DNA of 64,000 nucleotides from Pasteurella skyensis (GCF_013377295.1 NZ_CP016180.1:62001-126000); one strand, 5' to 3'; counted from the stretch's first letter, positions 24,041 to 32,555 are shown. Program-made: numbers and translations. The notes: generated by a model not told the origin, from the sequence alone.

Positions 24041-24054
24041 TGTTAACGTTATCA
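24041..24054. promoter_or_regulatory. LacI-type operator before lacY
   Basis: TGTTAACGTTATCA matches the operators before the ABC genes (TGTTAACGATATCA) in 13 of 14 positions. It sits about 45 bp upstream of the lacY start, overlapping the expected promoter. Confidence 0.7.
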
Positions 24055-24085
24055 AAACAAAAGTAAAGTTATAAATATTTATATA

Positions 24086-24101
24086 CATGATCTAGATCAC
24101 A
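24086..24101. promoter_or_regulatory. Predicted CRP (cAMP receptor protein) site
   Basis: CATGATCTAGATCACA differs from the ideal TGTGATCTAGATCACA only in its first two bases. It lies about 90 bp before lacY and 70 bp before the repressor gene, a usual place for activation of a divergent pair. Confidence 0.75.
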
Positions 24102-24106
24102 ATAAA

Positions 24107-24120
24107 TGTTAATATTAACA
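24107..24120. promoter_or_regulatory. Palindrome before the repressor gene, possible autoregulatory operator
   Basis: TGTTAATATTAACA is a perfect 14-bp palindrome with the same TGTTAA half-site as the neighbouring operators but lacking the central CG. It lies about 50 bp before the repressor ATG. Confidence 0.4.
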
Positions 24121-24168
24121 ATAGAAAATAATAAAGGTAAAATAGAAAAAATACAAAGGATAATAAAA

Positions 24169-25167
24169 ATGGCATCACTAAAAGAAGTCGCAAAATTAGC
24201 AGGTGTTTCTTTAATGACAGTATCCAGAGCATTAAATTGCCCTGAGAAGCTGTCGGAAGAAACCTATAAGCACGTAAAAAAAGCAATAGATGAGCTTAAC
24301 TATGTGCCAAATTTTTCTGCTAAAAATATACGTGGTTCAACAGGGAAAACTATCGGTATTTTATCTTTGGGAACGGCAACTACGCCTTTCTCCGTTGAGA
24401 TTATTCTGGCGATTGAAAAAACCGTACGACAACACGGCTGGCATTCTTTTGTGATCAATACTTTTGAAGACGATGAGCAAGAAATGGAACAGGCCGCTGA
24501 GCGTTTGCTTTCTTATCGTCCAGCTGGAATTATCATTGCTAGAAATGGTTTACAAAATGTAAAAATTCCACGTAAATTACATAATATCCCTATTGTGTTA
24601 TCTAATTGTGTAACCAATGATATAGAGGTTGCAAGCTATATTCCAAATGATTTTCAAGGACAATTTGATTTAACTGAGCAGTTAGTTAAGAAAGGCTACA
24701 AAAAAGCACTATGTATGTATATTCCAGAAGATGCCATTGCTGCGAAAGAACGTAAAAATGGTTTTGAGAAAGCGTGGTTTAACCAATTAAATTCACAAAC
24801 GGCTGAACAGCATTTTATGATCGGTACACCTCATACTTATGAAAATGGTGCCAAGCCACTTCAGAGATTATTAGAAAGTAACCCTAAAAAATTAGATTTT
24901 GATGTAGTTGTGTGTGGTAATGACCGTATTGCATTTCTTACTTATCAACTCTTATTAAGTAGAAGTTTTCGTATTCCAGAAGACGTGGCGGTAGTAGGCT
25001 ATGATAATATGATTGGGGTAACCCACCTATTCCAACCGTCACTAACCACTGTGCAACTTCCACATTATGAAATGGGAAAACAAGCGGCACTTCATTTTAT
25101 TGAAGATAGAAAAACTAAAGAAAAAAATTTGATTAAATGCCCTTTAATTATTGGACAATCTTGTTAA
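24169..25167 (+). CDS. LacI-family transcriptional repressor
   Basis: I chose the ATG at 24169 because it has AAAGGA 9 nt upstream and opens the canonical helix-turn-helix MASLKEVAKLAGVSLMTVSR. An in-frame ATG 63 bp earlier would add a non-conserved lysine-rich lead. The hinge helix is followed by a periplasmic-binding-like effector domain with VVVCGNDRIAF and AVVGYDNM, 332 residues in all. It is transcribed divergently from lacY-lacZ with operator and CRP sites between. It probably represses lacYZ and, judging from the shared operators, the ABC importer. The inducer is likely a galactoside, but that is inference. Confidence 0.92.
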   Translation: MASLKEVAKLAGVSLMTVSRALNCPEKLSEETYKHVKKAIDELNYVPNFSAKNIRGSTGKTIGILSLGTATTPFSVEIILAIEKTVRQHGWHSFVINTFEDDEQEMEQAAERLLSYRPAGIIIARNGLQNVKIPRKLHNIPIVLSNCVTNDIEVASYIPNDFQGQFDLTEQLVKKGYKKALCMYIPEDAIAAKERKNGFEKAWFNQLNSQTAEQHFMIGTPHTYENGAKPLQRLLESNPKKLDFDVVVCGNDRIAFLTYQLLLSRSFRIPEDVAVVGYDNMIGVTHLFQPSLTTVQLPHYEMGKQAALHFIEDRKTKEKNLIKCPLIIGQSC

Positions 25168-25228
25168 TTACTCATTAAAAATGCCATATTATAGTGCATT
25201 GAATATAGAATAAAACAGTAATCGCTCC

Positions 25229-25292
25229 CTGAGCTTGTCGAAGGGGTGCGTGTGAAATACAAGAAAAAGCACTTATACTTCGACAGGCTCAG
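25229..25292. repeat. REP-like inverted repeat with GAGCTTGTCGAAG core
   Basis: CTGAGCTTGTCGAAG (25229-25243) faces CTTCGACAGGCTCAG (25278-25292), differing at one base (a T-G wobble in the stem) around a 34-nt spacer. This 15-mer core is a dispersed palindrome known in many unrelated bacteria. I see only one copy here. It fills most of the 282-bp gap after the repressor gene, with a terminator. Confidence 0.75.
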
Positions 25293-25369
25293 TAACCGTG
25301 CTTAGGTAGGTTCAGCAATTTAGTTTCAATTTTTGATACTAATCTCAATTTAATTTACTATATAATAAA

Positions 25370-25405
25370 TTAGCCTGCCTAGATAACAAGGCAGGCTAAT
25401 ATTTT
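25370..25405. terminator. Bidirectional terminator between the repressor gene and the ABC permease gene
   Basis: Perfect 11-bp stem TTAGCCTGCCT/AGGCAGGCTAA with an 8-nt loop, followed by TATTTT on the plus strand, between convergent genes. Confidence 0.85.
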
Positions 25406-25449
25406 AGTAAAAATAAAATGTATGGTATCTTCAATTGTTCAGTAAGTAA

Positions 25450-26298
25450 TTATTTTACTGCTCCTAATGTTAAACCAGCAATAAAATGTTTTTGCATTAG
25501 GAAGAACATCGCCACAGGTGGTAATGCTGCAACAACCGCTCCTGCTGAAATCAGATGCCAAGCGGCAACCCATTGACCATTTAATGAGTATAAACCAGCA
25601 GTTACTGGCTGAGTTTCTGCTCCTTGTGTTAATACCGTTGCCCAAAAATAATCATTCCAGATAAAAGTAAAAACTAATACAGATAAAGCGGCAATAGCGG
25701 GTTTCATTAGCGGTAAAACTACATACCAAAAGATACGAAATTCATTCACACCCTCAACTCGAGCCGCCTCAATTAATGGACGAGGTAAAGCCTTAATGAA
25801 ATTTCTCATAAACAATGTACAAAATCCTGATTGAAAAGCAATATGGAATAATGCCAATCCAGTAATGGAATTATACAACCCCATTTTTAATGTAAAATCA
25901 CGTACAGGAACCATTAAAATTTGAGCAGGAACAAAGTTTCCTGCAACAAAAATAAAGAACAAAAATACATTGCCTTTAAAGTTATATACACCCAATGCAA
26001 ATCCCATCATACAAGACAGAGCCACTGCCCCAATAACCGTAGGAATAGTGACCTTAAAGCTATTTAAAATATAATGAGCAATAGGTGAATTATCAAATAC
26101 TGCACGATAATTTTCTAATAAATTAAAAGATGATGGCATACCCCAATAGTTACCCATTGTAATATCAGCCGCAGGACGAATGGAAGTCAACATAACGGCT
26201 ACCAATGGGAGCAACCACAAAAACAAAGCAATAGGCAACGCTAGTTTATATATCCATTGGATAGTCACACTTTGTTGCTGAATAGGTCTAGGAAACAT
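25450..26298 (-). CDS. Sugar ABC transporter permease (MalG/LacG type)
   Basis: The 282-residue inner-membrane protein has about six membrane segments. The binding-protein-dependent permease loop EAARVEGVNEFRIFWYVVLP (the EAA motif that docks the ATPase) is intact. The C-terminal GAVK end is typical of MalG-like CUT1 permeases. It overlaps the upstream permease gene by one base. It is the last gene of the binding protein-permease-permease run. The cargo is probably a di- or oligosaccharide; a galactoside is inferred from the shared operators with lacYZ. Confidence 0.9.
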   Translation of the reverse strand: MFPRPIQQQSVTIQWIYKLALPIALFLWLLPLVAVMLTSIRPAADITMGNYWGMPSSFNLLENYRAVFDNSPIAHYILNSFKVTIPTVIGAVALSCMMGFALGVYNFKGNVFLFFIFVAGNFVPAQILMVPVRDFTLKMGLYNSITGLALFHIAFQSGFCTLFMRNFIKALPRPLIEAARVEGVNEFRIFWYVVLPLMKPAIAALSVLVFTFIWNDYFWATVLTQGAETQPVTAGLYSLNGQWVAAWHLISAGAVVAALPPVAMFFLMQKHFIAGLTLGAVK

Positions 26299-27182
26299 TA
26301 GCCTCTCTCCTCTTTATACATACGGGTTAAAAAGAATATGATATACACCATCATTAGTAGGAATAGTACCACTGCAATAGCAGAACCATACCCCATACGG
26401 AAACCGTATTCAGATAATGCTTGCTCATACATATAGAAAGCTAACACACGTGATGAGCCATAAGGACCACCATCCGTCATAATGGATACAAGGTCAAAAC
26501 AGCGAAGTGAACCAATGACAGTAACGACAACGGCAATAAAGGTAGCTGGGCGTAATTGAGGTAAAATAACATACCAAAGCATACGCCAACCTTTGGCATT
26601 ATCAAGACGACCAGCTTCAATTTGTTCTGGATCAACGGCATTCAATCCTGTTAAGTATAAAATCATACAATAAGCGGTTTGAGGCCATAATCCTGCAAAG
26701 ATAATACCAAAGGTTACATAACGTTCATCTGCCAATACTGCGATAGGATCAACACCGACTGCATCCAGAAAAACGTTCATTAATCCATAACTAGGATCAT
26801 AAAACCAAGCAAAGACTAAACCAACAACGACCTGTGAAATAACAAATGGAAAGAAAAATAAAGATTTATATAATCTAATTCCTTTAACTTTTTGATTTAG
26901 GAAAAGTGCAATAAACAAGCCTAAAGGAATAGCCAACATAAAAAATACTAGCCAAAGAACATTATTTTTCAAAGAAATATAAAAGTTCTCATCATTAAAT
27001 AGTTCGATGTAGTTTGCCATACCAACCCAAAATTTTTCTCCTAAACCATCCCATTCATAAAATGAGATAGCAAAAGATTCAAAGACAGGAAGAATGACGT
27101 AAATGAAAAACATAATCGCTCCCGGTGCTAAGAATAGCATTGGTGCAATTATCATTTGATTTTGTTTCCAAAAAGTTTTCAT
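26298..27182 (-). CDS. Sugar ABC transporter permease (MalF/LacF type)
   Basis: The 294-residue protein has about six membrane segments. Its EAA docking loop reads EQIEAGRLDNAKGWRMLWYV, where the family more often has EAAxxDGA. It resembles CUT1 permeases of the UgpA/LacF group. It follows the binding-protein gene by about 120 bp and overlaps the next permease gene by one base. It forms the channel with the MalG-type partner. Confidence 0.9.
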   Translation of the reverse strand: MKTFWKQNQMIIAPMLFLAPGAIMFFIYVILPVFESFAISFYEWDGLGEKFWVGMANYIELFNDENFYISLKNNVLWLVFFMLAIPLGLFIALFLNQKVKGIRLYKSLFFFPFVISQVVVGLVFAWFYDPSYGLMNVFLDAVGVDPIAVLADERYVTFGIIFAGLWPQTAYCMILYLTGLNAVDPEQIEAGRLDNAKGWRMLWYVILPQLRPATFIAVVVTVIGSLRCFDLVSIMTDGGPYGSSRVLAFYMYEQALSEYGFRMGYGSAIAVVLFLLMMVYIIFFLTRMYKEERG

Positions 27183-27304
27183 AACTTTTTCCTATTTAAG
27201 TTTCATTGACTGATGATATTTCCTAAAAAACACCATCAATCAATATCAAATAGCAAAATAACAAAGCATCACCTCTATTTTAGTAAGTGGTGATACTTTA
27301 TTCC

Positions 27305-28552
27305 TTATTTTTTACTTGCCTTTTTATTGATTTTCTTCTGAATTCTATCCAGTCTTTTCAAAATACTTTCTAGGCGTTTAGGTTTAACCATAAATTCTTG
27401 GAAGGATTCCATTGCAGGTTTTGCCATTGCAGCAGGAGCATCTCTATCAAAGAATTGTGAAATCCCCCCTTTTGTATTAGACAGCATTTTAAAACCTGCT
27501 TGTAGAAATTCATCATCACCTGCCTGTGAATTTACATTAATAGGCAACTGTCCTAAGGCTTTATTTAACTTAGTTTGCGTATCAGCTTGTGCTAAGAAAG
27601 CTAAGAATTTTTTTGCATCTTCTTTATTTTTAGCATTCGCTGGAATGTGCATAGTATCGGTTGGTGCTTCCTCTGCTCCTACGATATTAGGATTGATAAC
27701 AGGGAATTGGAAAAAACCTAGTTTATCTTTATCTAAGCCAGCTTCACGCAATGGAGCAACGGCAAAATTACCCATCACATACATTGCGGCTTTACCTTGC
27801 ACCATTGGGGCAAGAGCTTCCTGCCAAGAATAGGCGGCGTGATTATCAATGAAAGCTCCCATATCAATCAACGTTTTCCAGTTTTCAAAGGTCTTTCTTA
27901 CCCCTTTATCTGTCCAAGGAATTTCACCACTCGTTAATTTCATATGATATTCATAACCATTGGTACGAAGATTGAGGAAATCGAAGATACCTGCTGCTGT
28001 CCATAAATACTTCGTACCAATAGTAATGGGTGTAACACCTGCTGCTTTAAGTTTTTTACAAGCTACTAAAAACTCTTCCCAAGTTTTTGGTTCTGTTATG
28101 CCATTTTTCTTAAAAATATCCTTACGATAAAAAACACCCCACTGATAGTAAGTATAAGGAATTCCCCACACCTTACCATCTATAGTCATTGCATCTTTGG
28201 CTGGTGCAAGAGTTTTGTACAGACCATTTTCTTTCCAAACGTCATTAACAGGTTCAAATAACCCTGCTTCAACATAAGGTTTCATTCGATTACCAGCAAA
28301 CCAATTAGCCAAATCAGGCGCATCCGCACTTAAGAAATTACGAATAGATGTTTTGTAACCTTCGTGGTCTATTGTATTCACATTAACCTTGATATCAGGA
28401 TATTTAGCTTCAAAGTCTTTGATAAGCTCTGCAAATGCTTTTTTAGGTGCAGGATCTGACATATCAGTATTAATACGTAATTCACCAGCAAACAGAGTTG
28501 AACTCACTGCCATTGCAACAAATAAACTCAGTAATTTTTTACTATTTTTCAT
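27305..28552 (-). CDS. Periplasmic sugar-binding protein of the ABC importer (CUT1 family)
   Basis: I took the ATG at 28552, which has GAGGAG upstream and begins a signal peptide (MKNSKKLLSLFVAMAVSSTL, cleavage near LFA-GEL). An ORF extension of 28 residues would cross the operator and promoter. No lipobox is seen, as expected for a free periplasmic protein. The mature 395 residues follow the MalE-like pattern with DFEAKYPDIKVNV, GKVWGIPYTYYQW and GKAAMYVMGNFAV. The C-terminus is lysine-rich. A LacI-type operator lies about 70 bp upstream. The ligand is unknown; a galactoside is inferred. Confidence 0.9.
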   Translation of the reverse strand: MKNSKKLLSLFVAMAVSSTLFAGELRINTDMSDPAPKKAFAELIKDFEAKYPDIKVNVNTIDHEGYKTSIRNFLSADAPDLANWFAGNRMKPYVEAGLFEPVNDVWKENGLYKTLAPAKDAMTIDGKVWGIPYTYYQWGVFYRKDIFKKNGITEPKTWEEFLVACKKLKAAGVTPITIGTKYLWTAAGIFDFLNLRTNGYEYHMKLTSGEIPWTDKGVRKTFENWKTLIDMGAFIDNHAAYSWQEALAPMVQGKAAMYVMGNFAVAPLREAGLDKDKLGFFQFPVINPNIVGAEEAPTDTMHIPANAKNKEDAKKFLAFLAQADTQTKLNKALGQLPINVNSQAGDDEFLQAGFKMLSNTKGGISQFFDRDAPAAMAKPAMESFQEFMVKPKRLESILKRLDRIQKKINKKASKK

Positions 28553-28619
28553 AAGGTTCTCCTCAAAAAAGTTTGAAAGATATGGTACGAAGGTAACAAG
28601 TATATTTACTATACCCACC

Positions 28620-28637
28620 AATGTTAACGATATCATT
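28620..28637. promoter_or_regulatory. LacI-type operator before the binding-protein gene
   Basis: AATGTTAACGATATCATT is an 18-bp near-palindrome. On the minus strand it overlaps a likely promoter (TGATAT, 17 bp, TATAGT). An identical sequence in inverted orientation is at 29002-29019. Confidence 0.75.
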
Positions 28638-28749
28638 GGTTAAAAAAACGGTATCACAAACAATTATAAAAAACAAGAGATATTTAGATTTGTTATGGAG
28701 TAAGAGTGCGATTTTAATCTAAATTATATATTTATATGGTGGAAAAAAT

Positions 28750-28911
28750 ATGGCTCATATTGAATTTAAAAATGTCTCCCAGTCTTTCTGTAATGGTGAG
28801 CGAATGAATCGAAATAACAGAAAAACAAACCTTAAAACGAGGCGATAAAATCGCTATTGAAATGAACAAAAAAGATTTACATTATTTTTGGTAAAACGAC
28901 TAAAAAGCACC
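28750..28911 (+). pseudogene. Remnant of the ABC ATPase gene (5' end joined to 3' end)
   Basis: The first 48 bp match the start of the intact ATPase gene at 29207 (MAHIEFKNVSQSF against [13 protein letters not shown]). The text then jumps to the gene's last 110 bp (GERMN... and then [14 protein letters not shown] DNA). About 850 bp of the middle is missing. The jump lies at an AATG present on both sides in the intact gene. Frameshifts and a TAA break the rest. The upstream 60 bp, with GATTTTAATCTA and GGTGGA, also match the intact gene's leader. Confidence 0.85.
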
Positions 28912-28964
28912 AGTGGTAATAACACATTAAATGTATTTCTATAATAACAAATTCAAATACTCCT

Positions 28965-29155
28965 TTTTTTTTATAATTGTTTGTGATGCTCTTTTTTAGT
29001 AAATGATATCGTTAACATTATTAAAATATACGTATTGCTTTCGTACCATATCTTTTAAATTTTTTGGAGAAGAAACTTATTACGATATCAAGATTAATGT
29101 GAATACAATAGACCACGAAGGTTAAAAACATCTATTCGCAATTTTTTAAATACTT
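28965..29155 (+). pseudogene. Inverted remnant of the binding-protein gene and its promoter
   Basis: On the plus strand this stretch repeats the promoter region of the binding-protein gene (TTTATAATTGTTTGTGAT, the operator, TTCGTACCATATCTTT). It continues into a broken piece of its coding sequence (GTGAATACAATAGACCACGA, encoding VNTIDHEG). The signal-peptide part is deleted and one base is missing after GGTTA. The intact gene is on the minus strand 0.4 kb away, so the two promoter regions form an inverted repeat. Confidence 0.85.
29002..29019. promoter_or_regulatory. LacI-type operator before the ABC ATPase gene
   Basis: AATGATATCGTTAACATT is the exact reverse complement of the operator at 28620-28637. 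It came with the inverted promoter copy and may now control the ATPase gene. Confidence 0.7.
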
Positions 29156-29206
29156 AGAACAAGATTGTGATTTTAATCTAATTATGCACTTAATGGTGGA
29201 GGAAAT

Positions 29207-30259
29207 ATGGCTCATGTTGAATTAAAAAATGTCACCAAATCTTTTGGTAATGTACAAGTAATTTATGGTGTAGATTTAAACATCAAAGAAGGTGAATTCT
29301 GTGTTTTTGTCGGTCCTTCAGGCTGTGGAAAATCTACATTATTGAGAATGATATCAGGACTTGAAAGTGTCACTGAAGGTACTATTCGTATTGGTGAGCG
29401 TGATGTGACTAAAATGGATCCTGCAGAACGTGGGGTAGCAATGGTTTTCCAAACTTATGCACTTTACCCGCATATGACGGTTGAAGAAAATATGAGTTTT
29501 GGTTTGCGAATGAATAAAATTCCCCAAGAAGCAATTAAAAATAAAGTCGATGAAGTTGCTAACATTTTACAACTCGATAAATATATGAAGCGTCGTCCTA
29601 AAGCGTTATCAGGTGGACAACGCCAACGTGTTGCTATTGGGCGAGCCTTAGTTCGTGACCCTGATGTATTCCTTTTTGATGAACCTTTGTCTAATCTAGA
29701 TGCTGAATTACGTGTTGAAATGCGTAGTGAAATTGCTCGCTTACACCAAGAAATTGGTGCAACAATGATTTACGTTACCCACGACCAAGTGGAAGCAATG
29801 ACTTTAGCAGATAAAATTGTTGTTTTACGTGCAGGAAGTATTGAGCAAGTGGGTGCACCAATGGATTTATATAACGACCCTGATAATAAATTTGTGGCAG
29901 GTTTTATTGGTTCACCTGCAATGAACTTTGTGACAGGTACTGTCAAAAATGGGCAATTGCATTGTGATGTATTGGTCTCACCTGTTAATCAATTACCGAG
30001 CAGTGTTGTTGATGGTGAAGTCATTGTAGGTATGCGTCCTGAAAATATGACCATTGTTGATGGTGATGCTTTAACTGTTGATTTTGTCGAATATCTTGGT
30101 GGTAGTACTTATGTGCATTCAGTAACTAAAAATGGGGAACGAATGAACATTGAAATGACAGGGCAACAAACTTTAAAACGTGGTGACAAAATTGCTATTG
30201 AAATGGATGAAAAAGACCTACGCTTTTTTGATAAAAAAACTGAAAAACGCCTACGGTAA
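29207..30259 (+). CDS. Sugar ABC transporter ATP-binding protein (UgpC/MsmK/MalK type)
   Basis: This cytosolic ATPase powers the importer encoded on the other strand. The 350 residues contain Walker [11 protein letters not shown]-loop [10 protein letters not shown], signature LSGGQRQRV, Walker [13 protein letters not shown], the switch His in IYVTHDQ, and a C-terminal TOBE/regulatory domain with GMRPENM. GGAGGAAAT precedes the ATG. Such ATPases often serve several CUT1 importers. Its upstream region is the inverted remnant of the binding-protein gene, including an operator. A hairpin terminator follows. Confidence 0.94.
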   Translation: MAHVELKNVTKSFGNVQVIYGVDLNIKEGEFCVFVGPSGCGKSTLLRMISGLESVTEGTIRIGERDVTKMDPAERGVAMVFQTYALYPHMTVEENMSFGLRMNKIPQEAIKNKVDEVANILQLDKYMKRRPKALSGGQRQRVAIGRALVRDPDVFLFDEPLSNLDAELRVEMRSEIARLHQEIGATMIYVTHDQVEAMTLADKIVVLRAGSIEQVGAPMDLYNDPDNKFVAGFIGSPAMNFVTGTVKNGQLHCDVLVSPVNQLPSSVVDGEVIVGMRPENMTIVDGDALTVDFVEYLGGSTYVHSVTKNGERMNIEMTGQQTLKRGDKIAIEMDEKDLRFFDKKTEKRLR

Positions 30260-30301
30260 GAATATATTAAATATACCCCTAAAAAGAGGTAATGATTAAT
30301 T

Positions 30302-30338
30302 AATCCGTAGGAAAATCAATTCTTACGGATTGTTTTTT
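30302..30338 (+). terminator. Rho-independent terminator after the ABC ATPase gene
   Basis: 12-bp stem AATCCGTAGGAA/TTCTTACGGATT with one wobble and a 6-nt loop, followed by GTTTTTT. Confidence 0.85.
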
Positions 30339-30369
30339 AAGATCAAATTAATTGACACTAGGAATTATT

Positions 30370-30771
30370 ATGGAATACCCAACATTAAAAAAACTAGATA
30401 TTACACGTCCTCATCAAATTCGTGGCTATACACTTTCAACATCAGGAAATATTGATACCTTACGTATTCGCTATGCACGTAAAAAAGGCTCACTATTGCC
30501 TACGTCAAAACGTTTTAAATTTTCACGCCACCCGATGAAAGGAATGAACAATGAAAATGAACTTGCTCAATCGGTTGTTACGGAAGTTTCTCCTGTACTA
30601 ACACAGGTATTACTTGAATTAGAAACACTACTAGCAGCTAAAAAAAGTACAAAGAATAAAAAAGAGCAATTACTTAAAGAAATTAATGATTTTGAAAAAG
30701 ATATTGAAGATTTTCATAATCTTACTCTCTCACAATTAGCCAGTTTCCGAGCTGATATTGAAAAACTGTAA
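30370..30771 (+). CDS. DUF3461 family protein
   Basis: I chose the ATG at 30370, with AGGA about 7 nt upstream, because it gives the conserved MEYPTLKKLDI start. A TTG 18 bp earlier is unlikely. The 133-residue protein has the family pattern YPTL...QIRGYTLSTSGNIDTLRIRYARKKGS and then SKRFKFSRHP. A C-terminal coiled coil follows. It resembles the DUF3461 group and, more distantly, UPF0325 (YaeH); the function is unknown. It stands alone between the ATPase terminator and the repressor remnant. Confidence 0.8.
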   Translation: MEYPTLKKLDITRPHQIRGYTLSTSGNIDTLRIRYARKKGSLLPTSKRFKFSRHPMKGMNNENELAQSVVTEVSPVLTQVLLELETLLAAKKSTKNKKEQLLKEINDFEKDIEDFHNLTLSQLASFRADIEKL

Positions 30772-30908
30772 ATATCTACTAAGATTTTGTTATTGAACAT
30801 AATAATTTTTTAAATAGATAGAGTTAGGATAAATTGTTTTTTGATTGTTTGGCTAGATGAAAGAACGAAATTGAAATACGGAGGGGTGAATAATAACTGG
30901 AAATGAAC

Positions 30909-31004
30909 TTATTTCCTCTATCGCTCACAACCGTAAAGCTTCCTCATTATGAAATGGGAAAACAAGCAATATTACATTTTATTGAGGGAAGCGGGTACAT
31001 TTGA
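30909..31004 (+). pseudogene. Remnant of a LacI-family repressor gene (3' end)
   Basis: The frame reads LFPLSLTTVKLPHYEMGKQA then ILHFIEG. This matches residues of the intact repressor gene (LFQPSLTTVQLPHYEMGKQA, ALHFIED) at 25027-25107. DNA identity is high only over about 80 bp. No start or DNA-binding part is left. It lies in the 421-bp gap between DUF3461 and coaA. Confidence 0.8.
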
Positions 31005-31034
31005 TTAAAAATTTGCAAATTTTTAATCAAATGT
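30997..31034. terminator. Perfect 38-bp palindrome derived from facing USS tails
   Basis: ACATTTGATTAAAAATTT faces AAATTTTTAATCAAATGT around GC. Flanking GCGGGT and AACC look like decayed USS cores (AAGCGGT/ACCGCTT). It could fold into a strong A/T-rich hairpin after the repressor remnant. Confidence 0.6.
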
Positions 31035-31037
31035 AAC

Positions 31038-31229
31038 CATTTTAAATGTTATTTACGTAGTTTAACTGTTTCTACTTGATGATTTCATTTTAAATGTTAT
31101 TTACGTAGTTTAACTGTTTCTACTTGATGATTTCATTTTAAATGTTATTTACGTAGTTTAACTGTTTCTACTTGATGATTTCATTTTAAATGTTATTTAC
31201 GTAGTTTAACCGTTTCTACTTGATGATTT
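31038..31229. repeat. 48-bp tandem repeat, four copies, containing the coaA 3' end
   Basis: Four units with exact 48-bp spacing begin at 31038, 31086, 31134 and 31182. Each contains TTATTTACGTAGTTTAACTG, the complement of the coaA C-terminal codons plus stop. The fourth unit overlaps the real coaA end and differs by one base (C for T at 31211). The other three lie downstream of coaA as non-coding copies. Confidence 0.92.
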
Positions 31230-32131
31230 ATTCCTTTAGTTAGAATGAGATTTGCTCTTTCTCGAGTAGGTAAAATATTTTTCTTCAAATTTAACCCATT
31301 GATTTCATACCAAATATCGGTAGCTATTTTGATCGCCTCTTGTTCAGAGAGCTGAGAGTAATGATGGAAATAAGAGTTTGGATCAGCGAAAGCACCACGT
31401 CTAAATTTTAAAAAACGATTAACATACCATTCTTTTAAATACGTCTCTTTGGCATCAACATAAATAGCAAAATCTACTAAATCTGACACAAACACATTAT
31501 TGGATTTTATTCCTGTTTGTAACACATTAAGCCCCTCTAAGATTAAAATATCTGGTTGATCAACAACATCAAATTTATTCGGTACAATATCGTAAGTCAG
31601 GTGTGAATAAACGGGAGCGGTAACCTTAGGTTTTCCTGATTTTATATCAGAAACAAATTGGATAAGTTTCTGTGTATTATATGATTCAGGAAACCCTTTT
31701 TTATTTAACAGATTTTTTTCTGTTAATTCAGCCAGTGGCAATAAAAATCCATCAGTGGTAATTAAATCAACCTGTCTATTATGAGGCCATTGTGATAACA
31801 ATGCTTGTAGAATACGAGCGGAGGTACTTTTACCGACTGATACACTACCTGCAATACTAATAATATAAGGTGTTTTTTGAGGAGGAACACCGAGAAAGCG
31901 CTGCAACACGGCTTGGCGTTTGATATTTTCGTCAATATAGTAATTAATTAAACGAGCAAGGGGTAAATAAATGGTACTTACTTCCTTAAGTGACAAGTCT
32001 TCATCAACTCCCAACAAGGGCTTTAAATCTTGTTCTGTAAGTTTTAATGGTACAGATTTTCTTAATTCTGCCCATTGCTGGCGATTAAAAGTTAAAAATG
32101 GTGTAATACTGTTAGCTTCTTTTGAGTACAT
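31193..32131 (-). CDS. coaA: Pantothenate kinase (type I)
   Basis: CoaA phosphorylates pantothenate, the first committed step of coenzyme A synthesis. The 312-residue length is normal. It has the Walker A loop [17 protein letters not shown], the segment DLITTDGFL, and YDIVPN and LEGLNVLQ of the PanK I family. The C-terminus (VETVKLRK) lies in the fourth unit of a 48-bp repeat. Its last codons are thus repeated three more times downstream without changing the protein. Confidence 0.96.
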   Translation of the reverse strand: MYSKEANSITPFLTFNRQQWAELRKSVPLKLTEQDLKPLLGVDEDLSLKEVSTIYLPLARLINYYIDENIKRQAVLQRFLGVPPQKTPYIISIAGSVSVGKSTSARILQALLSQWPHNRQVDLITTDGFLLPLAELTEKNLLNKKGFPESYNTQKLIQFVSDIKSGKPKVTAPVYSHLTYDIVPNKFDVVDQPDILILEGLNVLQTGIKSNNVFVSDLVDFAIYVDAKETYLKEWYVNRFLKFRRGAFADPNSYFHHYSQLSEQEAIKIATDIWYEINGLNLKKNILPTRERANLILTKGINHQVETVKLRK

Positions 32132-32313
32132 AATTTTTTCTCAAAATATTATTCATAATTAAAGTGGCTAAGTTAATAGCAACCGAAACGCTAAATATTA
32201 CAATATAAATGAGATAAATAGGGGAAAAATTTCAAAAAATACCTAATAAAGCAACATTTTGAGCGGTAAATAATCAAAAAAACCGAAAAAACCTATTTTT
32301 TTCAAAAAAAGAC

Positions 32314-32341
32314 TTGCACACTTTGTCAGAATTTCTATAAT
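32314..32341 (+). promoter_or_regulatory. Sigma-70 promoter of the tRNA-tuf cluster
   Basis: TTGCAC, 16-bp spacer, then TATAAT, 22 bp before the first tRNA. The 232-bp gap upstream of it to coaA shows no gene. Confidence 0.8.
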
Positions 32342-32363
32342 ACGCACCACTTGCTTACATAAT

Positions 32364-32439
<76 letters not shown>

Positions 32440-32470
32440 TATTTTATGTAAATAAGTAATCTATAATCGT

Positions 32471-32555
32471 GGAGGGGTTCCCGAGCGGCCAAAGGGGGCA
32501 GACTGTAAATCTGTTGGCTCAGCCTTCGAAGGTTCGAATCCTTCTCCCTCCACCA
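32471..32555 (+). tRNA. tRNA-Tyr (anticodon GTA)
   Basis: 85-nt class II tRNA with a long variable arm, acceptor GGAGGGG/CTCCCTCC, anticodon loop CTGTAAA, T-loop GTTCGAATC and encoded CCA. Confidence 0.97.

Noticed and set aside
31038..31229. CRISPR array
   Set aside because: The 48-bp units abut without variable spacers; it is a simple tandem duplication of the coaA end.
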